A model generated the notes under the pieces. That model was not told the origin of the DNA. It ran no database searches and was given only the letters and a program-made list of their open reading frames with translations. 64,000 nt of DNA from an uncultured Clostridia bacterium (GTDB taxonomy: Bacteria > Bacillota > Clostridia > Christensenellales > Borkfalkiaceae), in NCBI GenBank assembly GCA_934247225.1, contig CAKQJE010000012.1:1-64000 (forward strand), given 5' to 3'. Positions within the stretch are counted from its first letter, which is position 1. The number at the start of each line of letters is the position of its first letter. The position numbers and the translations under genes were made by a program. Shown piece by piece: positions 9,396 through 18,616 of this stretch.

Positions 9396-9797
9396 GCTAT
9401 ATAAAGCCTGTTTTATGGCGGTTCCGTCTTAAAATCCGTCTAAAAAAAGCTTTTATATCGCGCTCCGTAACGAAGAAATCTGCCCGCGAAAAAAGACAGA
9501 CGTCTTTTTTCGCGGTATCCGATTAAAAAATCGTTTGCATTCGAACAATCGGTTGCATTAACGATTTTATGAAGTTTCCGACACATAAAATCGGAAAACT
9601 ACTCGAAAAAAACGTAAAATCCGCTTCGGCGTTCGTAAGTAAATTCCGAAAGCAAATTTTGCAGGTAAATTTTGCAAATAAGTTTTGCGCGGCGTTATGC
9701 GCTGCGGACAAGCTTTCGGTAAGAACGCCCGGCGTTTCTAAGGCATGGCGAAAGAAAAGTTGCGCACTGCCGTAAATCAGAGAAAAAGGAGAACAAA
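9396..9797 (+). other. Non-coding pnp leader region with hairpins and short repeats
   Basis: This 400-base gap contains a perfect 14-bp hairpin (arms 9484-9497 and 9502-9515, loop AGAC), a second inverted repeat AAAATCGTT/AACGATTTT (about 9527-9568), and direct repeats of AAATTTTGCA around 9653-9690. E. coli pnp has a structured leader cut by RNase III, so a structured leader here is plausible but unproven. A 68-codon open frame at 9569-9775 lacks a ribosome binding site and any recognisable domain, and I do not call it a gene. Confidence 0.5.
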
Positions 9798-11900
9798 ATG
9801 TTAGAAAACCACAAACAATTCAAGACTTTGGTCGGCGGACGCGAAGTTACGGTTGACGTAGGAAAGTACGCTCAGCAGGCTAACGGTTCGTGCATCGTCA
9901 AATGCGGAGAAACTATGGTAATGGTAAACGTTACCATGGCGCCGGAACCGAGAGCGGGAATGGACTTCTTCCCGTTGTCCGTTGACTACGAAGAGAAAAT
10001 GTATTCCGTCGGCAAAATTCCCGGGGGATTCAAAAAGAGAGAGGGCAGAGCGAGCGATAAAGCTATTCTCGTTTCGAGACTTATCGACAGACCTATAAGA
10101 CCTCTTTTCCCCAAGGGACTTTTCAATGACGTAACCGTAGTAGCCACGGCTCTTTCGGTCGATCCCGATATCGCTCCCGAACCGCTCGCAATGCTCGGCA
10201 GCTCCGTTGCGCTCAGCATTTCGGATATTCCGTGGGCAGGACCTACGGGTTCGGTTGTCGTCGGTATGGTCGACGGCGAATACGTTATCAACCCCACCGT
10301 CGCTCAGAAAGAAAAGAGTACGCTTGCTCTTAACCTTTCGGGAACGAAAGACGCTATCATGATGGTTGAAGCGGGCGCGAAGGAAATCGACGACGAAGCT
10401 ATGGTCGGAGCTATTCTTTTCGGTCACGAAGAAATCAAAAAGCAGTGCGCTTTCATCGAAGGCATCGTTGCGGAATGCGGCAAGAAGAAGCTCGAAATGG
10501 AGCTTTACCACGTTCCCGAAGATCTCGACAACGCAGTCCGCGCTTACGCGAGCGAGAAACTCGATTATGCGCTCGACACGTTCGACAGATTCGAAAGACA
10601 GGCTCGTCAGGACGAAGTGGAGAAAGACTGTCTCGAACATTTCGCGGAAGAATTCCCCGATATGGCGAGAGAAATCAAAGATTCTCTTTACTATATAACC
10701 AAGGAAAAGGTAAGAGCGAAGATTACGAACTCGGGTGTAAGACCGGACGGCAGATCGCTTACCGAAATCAGACCTATCTGGTGCGAACACGGAATACTTC
10801 CGAGAGTTCACGGCAGCGCGGTGTTCACGAGAGGTATGACTCAGGTTATGACCACTTGTACTTTGGGAACTATTTCCGAAGTTCAGAAACTCGAAGGTCT
10901 CGACAACGAAGAATACAAGAGATACATTCATCATTACAATATGCCCGGTTACGCTTCGGGCGAAGCTAAGCCGTTAAGAAGCCCCGGCAGACGTGAAATC
11001 GGTCACGGCGCTTTGGCTGAAAGAGCGCTTGAACCCGTTATCCCGTCAGAGGACGAATTCCCGTACGCGATAAGACTTGTTTCCGAAGTTCTTTCGTCCA
11101 ACGGTTCCACTTCGCAGGCTTCCGTTTGCGGCTCGACGCTTGCTCTTATGGACGCGGGAGTTCCGATCAAACGTCCCGTAGCGGGTATCGCAATGGGTCT
11201 TATCAAGGATACCGAAAGCGGAAAAATCTCCGTTCTTTCCGATATTCAGGGCTTAGAGGATTTCCTCGGCGATATGGACTTCAAGGTTGCGGGTACCGTA
11301 AACGGTATCACGGCGATCCAGATGGATATTAAGATCAAAGGCATAAGCGAAGAAATATTGAGAAAGGCTATCAAGCAGGCTAACGAGGGTAGACATTTCA
11401 TTCTCGGCAAGATGCTCGATTGCATTCCCGCTCCCAAGCCGGAACTTTCCAAATACGCACCCAAGATTATCTCGTTCAACATTTCTACGGATAAGATCAA
11501 GGACGTTATCGGAAGCGGCGGAAAGACTATCAACAAGATTATCGACGAGACGGGCGTTAAGATCGACATCGACGATAACGGTAAAGTTTGCATAGCTACT
11601 TACGGCGAAGATCTTTCCATGGCGGAAAAAGCAAAAGCAATGGTTATGAGCATTGCGAGAGATCCCGAGGTCGGCGATATGTTCATCTCCACCGTCGTAA
11701 GAATTCTTCCGAAAGTCGGCGCGTTCTGCGAGCTTGCTCCCGGAAAAGACGGAATGATTCATATCTCCAAAATGAGCGATAAGAGAATCAACTCCGTGGA
11801 CGAAGTCCTTGCAATCGGCGACACCGTAAAGGTCGAAATCATCAAGATAGGCGAAAAGGGTATCGACCTTAAACTTCTTGAAAAAATAGTTCAGGAATAA
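9798..11900 (+). CDS. pnp: Polyribonucleotide nucleotidyltransferase (PNPase)
   Basis: PNPase degrades RNA phosphorolytically from the 3' end and takes part in mRNA decay. The 700-residue protein has two RNase PH domains joined by a helical linker, then a KH domain with the GSGG loop (about residues 553-615), then a C-terminal S1 domain. The start is fixed by AAAGGAG shortly upstream and by the family's usual N-terminus. It is monocistronic with a strong terminator. Confidence 0.97.
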   Translation: MLENHKQFKTLVGGREVTVDVGKYAQQANGSCIVKCGETMVMVNVTMAPEPRAGMDFFPLSVDYEEKMYSVGKIPGGFKKREGRASDKAILVSRLIDRPIRPLFPKGLFNDVTVVATALSVDPDIAPEPLAMLGSSVALSISDIPWAGPTGSVVVGMVDGEYVINPTVAQKEKSTLALNLSGTKDAIMMVEAGAKEIDDEAMVGAILFGHEEIKKQCAFIEGIVAECGKKKLEMELYHVPEDLDNAVRAYASEKLDYALDTFDRFERQARQDEVEKDCLEHFAEEFPDMAREIKDSLYYITKEKVRAKITNSGVRPDGRSLTEIRPIWCEHGILPRVHGSAVFTRGMTQVMTTCTLGTISEVQKLEGLDNEEYKRYIHHYNMPGYASGEAKPLRSPGRREIGHGALAERALEPVIPSEDEFPYAIRLVSEVLSSNGSTSQASVCGSTLALMDAGVPIKRPVAGIAMGLIKDTESGKISVLSDIQGLEDFLGDMDFKVAGTVNGITAIQMDIKIKGISEEILRKAIKQANEGRHFILGKMLDCIPAPKPELSKYAPKIISFNISTDKIKDVIGSGGKTINKIIDETGVKIDIDDNGKVCIATYGEDLSMAEKAKAMVMSIARDPEVGDMFISTVVRILPKVGAFCELAPGKDGMIHISKMSDKRINSVDEVLAIGDTVKVEIIKIGEKGIDLKLLEKIVQE

Positions 11901-11910
11901 AATAAACAAG

Positions 11911-11969
11911 GGTCGTCATGGCTTTCTGCGGCATTGCCAAAGCTTGTTATGACGACCTTTTTGTCTTTT
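11911..11969 (+). terminator. Terminator after pnp
   Basis: A nine-base stem GGTCGTCAT/ATGACGACC encloses a partly paired 29-base loop and is followed by TTTTTGTCTTTT. Confidence 0.85.
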
Positions 11970-12086
11970 AAATAAAAGGTTGTTCGGGTTAAATTTCCAC
12001 GCGGCTTACGCGCGGCAAACAAATCGCAAAAGTCGGTCTATAAGTCGATTATCACGGCATATAATAGTGTAAAGTAGGGTAAAATT

Positions 12087-12983
12087 ATGAGCTTTGTCGA
12101 CGTTGTTCTGATAACGATAATCGGAATAATCGAAGGGGTAACGGAATGGCTTCCCGTATCGAGTACGGGACATATGATGATCTTCGAGCATTTCTTTTCG
12201 GGCGCGTTCTCGGAAGGATTTTTCACGCTCGGCTTTAAGGATATGTTCGATTATCTTATCCAGCTCGGCGCGATAATGGCGGTCGTAGTGTACTTTTGGA
12301 AACGCGTTTTCCCGTTCGGTTTGCAAAAAACCGAAAAAACGGGCGAAAACGGCGAAATTATCGAAAACAGAAAGATTGTTTCCCAAAAGGAAGTATGGTT
12401 GACCTGGGCGAAAGTTCTGGTCGCGTGTATTCCCGCGGTCGTCGCGCTTTTCGTCGATAAACTGTTCGATAATCTTGGCGAAACGGAGAAAATAATAGTC
12501 GTCGGTTCGATGCTCGTCGTTTACGGCGTCGCCTTCATAATCGTGGAGCGTATTCGCAAAAACAAAACGCCGAAAGTCGACTCCGTAGGCGAAATTTCTT
12601 ATCTGAACGCTTTTCTGATAGGTTGTTTTCAGGTACTTGCGGCAGTCCCCGGAACGTCGCGTTCGGGCGTCACGATAATCGGCGCGCTGATCTTAGGTCT
12701 TTCGAGAACGGCAGCCGCGGAATTTACTTTTTTCCTTGCAATTCCCACGATGATCGGGGCGAGCGCGTATAAAATACTTAAATTCGCCGTAAAAGGCGTA
12801 GAGATAACGGCTCCGCAGATTTCCGCGCTTGTTCTCGGAATGGTAATCGCGTTCGTCGTTTCGATGTTCGTGATAAAATTCCTTATGAATTTCGTCAAAA
12901 ATCACGATTTCGAGCTTTTCGGGTGGTACAGAATAGTCCTCGGCGTACTCGTCGTAGTTCTGTGCCTTTGCATACCCGTATAA
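12087..12983 (+). CDS. uppP: Undecaprenyl-diphosphatase UppP (BacA family)
   Basis: This integral membrane phosphatase recycles undecaprenyl diphosphate to the lipid carrier used for peptidoglycan and confers bacitracin tolerance. The 298-residue protein shows GIIEGVTEWLPVSSTGH at the N-terminus (the first conserved BacA motif) and PGTSRSGVTIIGAL in the second half (the second motif). Multiple hydrophobic helices are evident. A TATAAT at 12060-12065 precedes it without a clear -35 box. A duplicated copy of its last codons follows the gene. Confidence 0.95.
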   Translation: MSFVDVVLITIIGIIEGVTEWLPVSSTGHMMIFEHFFSGAFSEGFFTLGFKDMFDYLIQLGAIMAVVVYFWKRVFPFGLQKTEKTGENGEIIENRKIVSQKEVWLTWAKVLVACIPAVVALFVDKLFDNLGETEKIIVVGSMLVVYGVAFIIVERIRKNKTPKVDSVGEISYLNAFLIGCFQVLAAVPGTSRSGVTIIGALILGLSRTAAAEFTFFLAIPTMIGASAYKILKFAVKGVEITAPQISALVLGMVIAFVVSMFVIKFLMNFVKNHDFELFGWYRIVLGVLVVVLCLCIPV

Positions 12984-13078
12984 AACTGTTTCGCTTAAAA
13001 AGGTTTTATGACTTTGTACCCGTATAAATCTGATTTTGTAAACAGGGTTTATTTAGCATAAACAGGGTTTATTTAACA
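12966..13078 (+). repeat. Partial copy of the uppP 3' end and a 20-bp tandem duplication
   Basis: The segment CTTTGCATACCCGTATAAA at the end of uppP (from 12966, including the TAA stop) reappears with a two-base deletion at 13012-13031. Next to it a 20-bp unit at 13039-13058 is repeated at 13059-13078 with one mismatch. Confidence 0.7.
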
Positions 13079-13105
13079 TACATAACAATTTTCGGTGTGT
13101 TTCAA

Positions 13106-14527
13106 ATGAAGAAAAATTTCGAAATGAATATGTGCGAAGGGAAAATACTCGGCAAACTTATCGTTTACGCCCTTCCTCTCGTGTGTACGAACGTGCTTCA
13201 ACTCCTTTTCAACGCTGCGGACGTTGCCGTTCTCGGAATATTCGTAAACGACGACGCGGTCGCGGCAGTCGGAGCGACGGGCGCGCTTATAAATCTTATA
13301 ATAGGTCTTTTCGTCGGGCTTTCGGTCGGCGCGAACGTTCTCGTCGCACGGTTTGCGGGCGAAAAAAATATGGACGCCGCTCATAAAACGGTCGGAACCT
13401 CGATTATAATAAGCCTTATCACGGGCGTTATTCTCGCGTTCGTCGGTTTCTTTTTCGCAAGGACGTTCCTCGAATGGATGGACTGCGATCCCGACGTATT
13501 GAATATGGCAACGAAATATTTGCAGATTTACTTTATCGGCATGCCGATAATGATGCTTTATAACTTCTGCGCTTCGATTTTAAGAGCGGTGGGAGATACG
13601 ATGCGCCCGCTTATTTTCCTTATAATAGGCGGAGTGGTCAACGTAATTCTTAACGTATTTTTCGTTGCGGTTCTTAAAAAAACGGTCGAGGGCGTTGCGA
13701 TAGCGACGGTTACGTCCCAGGGCATATCGGCAGTTTTGTCGATAATAGTGCTTTTAAAAAGCGACGGCTACGGCAAGCTCGACTTGAAGAAACTGAAAAT
13801 ATATTTCCCCGAACTCAAAGAAATGACGAAAATCGGTCTCCCCGCAGGTTTGCAAGGCTGCGTTTTCTCGATTTCGAACGTACTTATTCAGTCTACGATA
13901 AATTCGTTCGCGAAAAAGTATATGACGGCGAACACAATCGCAAGTCAGTTCGACGGATTTATTTATAACGCTATGTATGCAATCGCGCTCGCGTGCCTGG
14001 CATTTGTCAGCCAGAACCTCGGCGCGAAAAAAATCGACAGAGTAAGAACGGTGGTGAGAGAATCTACTGCGCTCGTAACTGTCGTGGGGCTTATCCTCGG
14101 CGGAATAATAATATTGTTCTCCGAGCAGCTTTGCGGAATTATGTCGGATGACGAGGAGATAATAAAAATCGCGCAGCTAAGGCTGTACATAATGGCTTCG
14201 ACGTATTTTACCTGCGGCATAATGGACGTTTTAAGCAACTGTATGCGAGGTCTCGGAAAATCGATGACGGCAATGATCGTAAGTCTGTCGGGAAGCTGTC
14301 TGTTCAGAATAGTCTGGCTCAAAACGATTTATCTGTTAAATCCCGTAATCGAAATGGTTTACATAGTTTACCCGATAAGCTGGGTTTTGACTATCGGCGT
14401 TTATATGATAATGTATTTCCCGACGCTGAATTCGGTGAAAAAGCACATTGCGGCGGCGCAGGCGAACGCTGCGACAGAACCTTTGACGGGCGACGTTATG
14501 TCGGAAACGATTGCGATAGACGATTAA
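13106..14527 (+). CDS. MATE family efflux transporter
   Basis: This is a multidrug and toxin extrusion type antiporter of 473 residues with about twelve hydrophobic helices arranged as two similar halves. Family features are PLVCTNVLQLLFNAADVAVLG near the N-terminus and GLPAGLQGCVFSISNVLIQSTINSF at the start of the second half. Such proteins export cationic drugs or metabolites using Na+ or H+ gradients; the substrate cannot be told. I chose the ATG at 13106; a GTG at 13097 would add three residues, and neither has a strong ribosome binding site. Confidence 0.9.
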   Translation: MKKNFEMNMCEGKILGKLIVYALPLVCTNVLQLLFNAADVAVLGIFVNDDAVAAVGATGALINLIIGLFVGLSVGANVLVARFAGEKNMDAAHKTVGTSIIISLITGVILAFVGFFFARTFLEWMDCDPDVLNMATKYLQIYFIGMPIMMLYNFCASILRAVGDTMRPLIFLIIGGVVNVILNVFFVAVLKKTVEGVAIATVTSQGISAVLSIIVLLKSDGYGKLDLKKLKIYFPELKEMTKIGLPAGLQGCVFSISNVLIQSTINSFAKKYMTANTIASQFDGFIYNAMYAIALACLAFVSQNLGAKKIDRVRTVVRESTALVTVVGLILGGIIILFSEQLCGIMSDDEEIIKIAQLRLYIMASTYFTCGIMDVLSNCMRGLGKSMTAMIVSLSGSCLFRIVWLKTIYLLNPVIEMVYIVYPISWVLTIGVYMIMYFPTLNSVKKHIAAAQANAATEPLTGDVMSETIAIDD

Positions 14528-14570
14528 AAAAACTACAAGGAAAAAGCGGAGAAATCCGAAGAGGTGACAA

Positions 14571-15458
14571 ATGAAATATCACGTTTTATACAATCCCAAA
14601 GCAGGAAACGGTACGGGTGAAACCGAGACAAAGAACATCGAAAAGTTTTTGCCGGGCGAGGAAGTAGTTTATTACGACGTTACTTTAAACGATACGGCGG
14701 AGCTTATTTCGAAAATACCGCTCGGCGATAAAATCGCAATATCGGGCGGCGACGGAACGCTCAATCGTTTCGTGAACGACACAAAGGATATCGAACTTAA
14801 GCACGACGTTTATTATTTCGCGACGGGCAGCGGCAACGATTTTATTCACGATCTCGGCGGAAACAAAGGCGATAAGCCCGTTCTTATCAACGAGTACATA
14901 CAAGATTTGCCCGAAGTTACGGTGAACGGCAAAACTTACAAGTTTATTAACGGCGTAGGTTACGGAATCGACGGTTATTGCTGCGAAGTCGGCGATAAGC
15001 TTCGCGAAAAATCGAATAAACCCGTAAATTACGCGGGCATAGCCATTAAAGGACTTTTATTCCATTTTAAACCGAGAAACGCGGAAATCGAAGTGGACGG
15101 CAAAAAGTACACGTTCAAAAAAGTATGGCTCGCGCCCACGATGCACGGCAGGTTTTACGGCGGCGGAATGAACATAACGCCCGACCAGAACAGGCTTGAA
15201 TGCACTACGGAAACGTGCGGAGTTCTGCACGGTTCGGGCAAGCTCAAAACGCTTATCGTGTTCCCGTCCATTTTCAAAGGCGAACACGTAAAACACACCG
15301 AAATGTTCGCGCCCCTTTCGGGAAACAACATAACGGTTAAGTTCGATAAGCCCACCGCCGTTCAGATAGACGGCGAAACCATTCTCGGCGTAACCGAATA
15401 TTCGATAGCTTCGAGGGCGGTAGTTATGGCGAGGAACGCCGAAGAAGAGGTCGGTTAA
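14571..15458 (+). CDS. Diacylglycerol/lipid kinase family protein
   Basis: This 295-residue protein is of the DgkB/YegS lipid kinase family, which phosphorylates diacylglycerol or related lipids. It has the nucleotide-binding motif SGGDGTLNRFVND (about residues 58-70), preceded by the N-terminal YNPKAGNG motif, and TGSGNDF (near 83-89). The C-terminal beta-sandwich contains DGE near the end. The ribosome binding site GAGGTGA lies just ahead of the ATG. It follows the MATE gene by about 40 bases and may be cotranscribed. In Firmicutes such kinases recycle diacylglycerol from lipoteichoic acid synthesis; that role is an inference here. Confidence 0.88.
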   Translation: MKYHVLYNPKAGNGTGETETKNIEKFLPGEEVVYYDVTLNDTAELISKIPLGDKIAISGGDGTLNRFVNDTKDIELKHDVYYFATGSGNDFIHDLGGNKGDKPVLINEYIQDLPEVTVNGKTYKFINGVGYGIDGYCCEVGDKLREKSNKPVNYAGIAIKGLLFHFKPRNAEIEVDGKKYTFKKVWLAPTMHGRFYGGGMNITPDQNRLECTTETCGVLHGSGKLKTLIVFPSIFKGEHVKHTEMFAPLSGNNITVKFDKPTAVQIDGETILGVTEYSIASRAVVMARNAEEEVG

Positions 15459-15542
15459 ACGGTTTAAGGTGAGCAAAAAACCGAAAACTAAGAAAAATAT
15501 CGGGATATTTGTTAAAATTTTCAAAATATTTGGCAAAACCCC

Positions 15543-15571
15543 TTGAAAAAATTCGCGTAATAGTATACAAT
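15543..15571 (+). promoter_or_regulatory. Sigma-A promoter for the small P-loop gene
   Basis: TTGAAA (15543-15548) and TACAAT (15566-15571) are separated by 17 bp. Confidence 0.75.
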
Positions 15572-15630
15572 GTATATAAGCAGGGGAAGAGCATTTCTTT
15601 CCCGCATAAGAAAAAACGGAGGAACGTTTT

Positions 15631-16029
15631 ATGATAAAACTTATTTACGGCCCCAAGGGCTTCGGCAAAACAAAAATCATAATGGACGACATCAACGCCG
15701 CCGCAAAAACCGCGAAAGGCAACGTCGTTTTTATAACCGACAAATCCATTTGCTCGGTTTCGATAGACATTAACGTCAGATGCGTTTATACCGAAGAATA
15801 CGGTATAGCGTCGGTAGAGGAGCTTAAAGGCTTCATTATGGGTCTCGTTGCGGGCAACAGCGATATCGAGGGAATTTTCATCGACGGTATTTTAAGAATA
15901 GGTCATTGCAGGCTCGATGAACTCGAAGATCTCTTTACCGCTATCAAAAAGGTCGACGGAGTTAAATTCGAAATGACCGTCAGCGCTGAAAAGGCAGACC
16001 TTCCGAAATTTATGCTCGAATACGTTTAA
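15631..16029 (+). CDS. Small P-loop protein of unknown function
   Basis: This is a 132-residue protein with a Walker A motif GPKGFGKT at residues 7-14 and a Walker B-like hydrophobic strand ending in acid (IEGIFIDGI, about residues 76-84). No helicase, kinase or AAA-specific motif is visible beyond these. It is too short for a complete AAA domain but large enough for a minimal RecA-like fold. It has its own promoter, a good ribosome binding site (GGAGG) and its own terminator, so it is expressed as a single gene. I do not recognise a family function. Confidence 0.75.
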   Translation: MIKLIYGPKGFGKTKIIMDDINAAAKTAKGNVVFITDKSICSVSIDINVRCVYTEEYGIASVEELKGFIMGLVAGNSDIEGIFIDGILRIGHCRLDELEDLFTAIKKVDGVKFEMTVSAEKADLPKFMLEYV

Positions 16030-16048
16030 TATTCAAAAGTAATTAAAG

Positions 16049-16083
16049 CGGAATTTTCGGGTCGACCGAAAATTCCGTTTTTT
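16049..16083 (+). terminator. Terminator after the small P-loop gene
   Basis: A perfect twelve-base stem (CGGAATTTTCGG/CCGAAAATTCCG) with a five-base loop is followed by six T residues. Confidence 0.93.
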
Positions 16084-16134
16084 ATGTATGTCGCGGCAGA
16101 GTAAAAAACTTGTCGGGCATAAAAGGAAACTAAA

Positions 16135-16872
16135 ATGGAAAAAGAAAAGAAAAATTTAACGGCGGGTGCATCGACGGACGCTCCCGAAAAAAACAGCGAA
16201 CAAGCGCAGAGCGTAAAGATTTATCCCGACATCGCTTTCAACAAGAAAGAACGCCGCAAATCTCTTATTTACGGCGCGCTTTTAGTCGTTTTGATGGGCG
16301 GTATGGGCGCAAGCATATTTATTCAGGGCTTAAACAATCCTGAAACAGGCACGATGGGTTATCTTATGGGCGCGATAATGCTTATTTTCGTGGTGATATT
16401 CTTGTCGATGATTCCTTCGTCGTTCAAACAATACCCCGTGGACGGCAAACCGCTTATTGAAATTTACCCTAAGGAAATAGTTATAAACGGCGAACGCAAG
16501 AAAATCTCGGATGTTTTAGAGGTAAGGCTCACGATAGCTCTCGATTCCGTCGGCAACAAGGAAGAAAACGAGAAATTCGTCAATTCGCTTTTAGACAAAG
16601 AACCCGAAAACCATATCACGGGCAATATCGATTTTGCCGTTAAGCATATCGGCAAGAAAGGCGAAACGTCCAAAACGCTTTACACGACCGTTGCTGACTC
16701 TTACGAGGCTCTCATCGCGTTGTATCAGGCGGGAATCAAGCATTACAGCATAGTGTATTCCTTAAAGAAAATCGCCAAAGCTTCCCGTTACAACTTAGGC
16801 GAAACTTTAACGGAAGACGGAACAAAACTTTCCGAACTCTCCAAAAAAGACAGAATGAAACAACTGTTCTGA
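16135..16872 (+). CDS. Membrane protein of unknown function, two predicted helices
   Basis: The 245-residue protein has a charged, disordered N-terminus (about 1-42), two hydrophobic segments (about 43-63 and 74-96), and a soluble C-terminal domain of about 145 residues predicted to be cytoplasmic from flanking charges. The soluble part contains a regular pattern of short strands and helices but no motif I recognise. It is followed by a clear terminator and stands alone. Confidence 0.7.
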   Translation: MEKEKKNLTAGASTDAPEKNSEQAQSVKIYPDIAFNKKERRKSLIYGALLVVLMGGMGASIFIQGLNNPETGTMGYLMGAIMLIFVVIFLSMIPSSFKQYPVDGKPLIEIYPKEIVINGERKKISDVLEVRLTIALDSVGNKEENEKFVNSLLDKEPENHITGNIDFAVKHIGKKGETSKTLYTTVADSYEALIALYQAGIKHYSIVYSLKKIAKASRYNLGETLTEDGTKLSELSKKDRMKQLF

Positions 16873-16894
16873 AAAAAAATTATAAAATATACTG

Positions 16895-16924
16895 AAAAGC
16901 GGCTTAAAATGCCGCTTTTTATTT
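16895..16924 (+). terminator. Terminator after the membrane protein gene
   Basis: A nine-base stem AAAAGCGGC/GCCGCTTTT with a seven-base loop leads into T residues that run up to the next -35 box. Confidence 0.88.
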
Positions 16925-16951
16925 GACTTTTTTTACGTCGGGGAGTATAAT
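16923..16951 (+). promoter_or_regulatory. Sigma-A promoter for the AbrB-type regulator
   Basis: TTGACT (16923-16928) and TATAAT (16946-16951) are separated by 17 bp. The -35 box begins within the end of the preceding terminator. Confidence 0.85.
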
Positions 16952-17005
16952 CTACGGGTATGAATAGTATGAAAAGTATAACAAAACTTGCGTGGGGTGA
17001 CGGAT

Positions 17006-17245
17006 ATGCCTAAGGGTAAACAAATTCTCGCTAAAAATGCGGAAAAACGAGTTTTCGGTACGGCAAAAGTCGGAGAAAAAGGGCAGATAGTTATCCCTAA
17101 GGAAGCGAGAGAAGCTTTCGGAATTTCTTCGGGGGACACGATGCTCATCTTCGGCGACGTTTCGTGCGGAATAGTAATCACAAAACTCGACGTTTTAAAC
17201 AAAACGGCAGACGAAATCATAGAAAAAATAAAGGAAAACAAGTAA
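17006..17245 (+). CDS. AbrB/SpoVT-type DNA-binding regulator
   Basis: This 79-residue protein has a swapped-hairpin AbrB domain (about residues 18-60): GTAKVGEKGQIVIPKEAREAF followed by SSGDTMLIFGD matches the consensus of this fold. The start at 17006 is preceded by GGGGTGA five bases upstream; an earlier in-frame start at 16988 would add six residues without a ribosome binding site. It is followed two bases later by a PLP enzyme gene, so it may regulate that operon. Proteins of this size also occur as antitoxins (MazE-like), but no toxin gene is adjacent. Confidence 0.85.
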   Translation: MPKGKQILAKNAEKRVFGTAKVGEKGQIVIPKEAREAFGISSGDTMLIFGDVSCGIVITKLDVLNKTADEIIEKIKENK

Positions 17246-17247
17246 AA

Positions 17248-18528
17248 ATGAACATACTTAACGCTTATAAGGAACTCGGAATTTCGGACGAGGTTTATTC
17301 TTTCGGCGAGCAAATTCTCGATTCTTTAAAGGAAAGATTTGAAAAAATAGACAAAATCGCGGAGTATAACCAGTGCAAGGTTCTTTCCGCTATGAAGAAA
17401 AACAGGGTAGACGCCGCGTGTTTCGCCGCTTCCACGGGATACGGTTATAACGACCTCGGAAGAGACAAAATCGAAAAGGTTTACGCCGACACCTTTCACA
17501 CCGAAGCCGCGCTCGTCCGCCCGCAGATTGTTTGCGGAACCCACGCTTTAACGGTCGCGCTTTCGGCAAATCTCCTCCCCGGGGACGAGCTTTTGTCCCC
17601 CGTCGGCAAGCCTTACGACACGCTCGAAGAGGTTATCGGCATAAGGGAAAGCAAATGCTCGTTGAAAGAGTACGGCGTTTCGTATAAACAGGTCGATCTT
17701 CTTCCCGACGGTACGTTCGATTACGACAATATCGCCCGCGCTATCGGCGAAAAAACCAAACTCGTAACCATTCAGAGAAGCAAAGGCTATCAGACCCGCC
17801 CGACTTTTTCGGTTAAACAGATAGGCGAGCTTATAGCTTTTGTCAAGAAAATAAAACCCCACGTAATCGTTATGGTAGATAACTGTTACGGCGAATTCGT
17901 AGAGGAAATCGAGCCGTCGGACGTCGGTGCGGATATGACGGTCGGCTCGCTCATCAAAAACCCGGGCGGCGGCTTGGCTCCCGTCGGCGGGTATATCTGC
18001 GGCACGCGGGAATGTGTGGACAGATGTGCATACAGGCTTTCGGCTCCGGGACTCGGACAGGAAGTCGGTGCGAGCCTCGGCGTTATGCAGAGTTTTTATC
18101 AGGGATTTTTCCTTGCGCCCACCGTCGTTGCGGGCGCGGAAAAAGGCGCGATTTTTGCCGCCGAAGTTTATGAAAGGCTTGGTTTCAAGGTATTCCCTTC
18201 GGCGAAAGAGGAACGCCACGATATAATTCAGGCCGTCGAACTCGGCAGCAAAGAGGGTATGATAGCGTTCTGCAAGGGCATTCAGGCTTCCGCACCCGTA
18301 GACAGCTACGTAACGCCTATCCCGTGGGAAATGCCGGGGTATGAGAGCGAAGTCATCATGGCTGCGGGCGCATTCATTCAAGGTTCGTCCATAGAGCTTT
18401 CCGCCGACGGACCGATCAGAGAACCTTATGCGGTATTCTTCCAGGGCGGCTTGACCTGGTACCACGCGAAAATCGGCATACTCACTTCCTTGCAGGAAAT
18501 GCTTAACGCAAATCTCGTAAAGCTTTAA
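17248..18528 (+). CDS. PLP-dependent enzyme of the aluminium-resistance / methionine gamma-lyase family
   Basis: This 426-residue member of the Cys/Met-metabolism PLP superfamily is related to proteins annotated as aluminium resistance protein (YnbB type). It has the family's N-terminal ASTGYGYNDLGRDKIE motif, an HALT cofactor-binding segment, DNCYGEF (aspartate for the PLP ring nitrogen) and SLIKNPGGG with the likely Schiff-base lysine at 237. The ATG at 17248 follows the regulator's stop codon by two bases; an in-frame start inside the regulator gene is a shadow. The substrate is unknown; C-S lyase activity is a family expectation only. Confidence 0.88.
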   Translation: MNILNAYKELGISDEVYSFGEQILDSLKERFEKIDKIAEYNQCKVLSAMKKNRVDAACFAASTGYGYNDLGRDKIEKVYADTFHTEAALVRPQIVCGTHALTVALSANLLPGDELLSPVGKPYDTLEEVIGIRESKCSLKEYGVSYKQVDLLPDGTFDYDNIARAIGEKTKLVTIQRSKGYQTRPTFSVKQIGELIAFVKKIKPHVIVMVDNCYGEFVEEIEPSDVGADMTVGSLIKNPGGGLAPVGGYICGTRECVDRCAYRLSAPGLGQEVGASLGVMQSFYQGFFLAPTVVAGAEKGAIFAAEVYERLGFKVFPSAKEERHDIIQAVELGSKEGMIAFCKGIQASAPVDSYVTPIPWEMPGYESEVIMAAGAFIQGSSIELSADGPIREPYAVFFQGGLTWYHAKIGILTSLQEMLNANLVKL

Positions 18529-18616
18529 AGACTAACGTGCGGCAATCGAATTTCGATTTAACGTAAGTCCCGCAAAATTTTAATATACAATAATATATAA
18601 TGGAGAACAAAAGATA

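Noticed and set aside
9569..9775. 68-codon plus-strand frame in the pnp leader
   Set aside because: No ribosome binding site, no family match, and it overlaps the short direct repeats that explain its composition.
17006..17245. Toxin-antitoxin pair with the AbrB-type protein as antitoxin
   Set aside because: The following gene is a full-length PLP enzyme, not a small toxin, so a local regulator is more likely.
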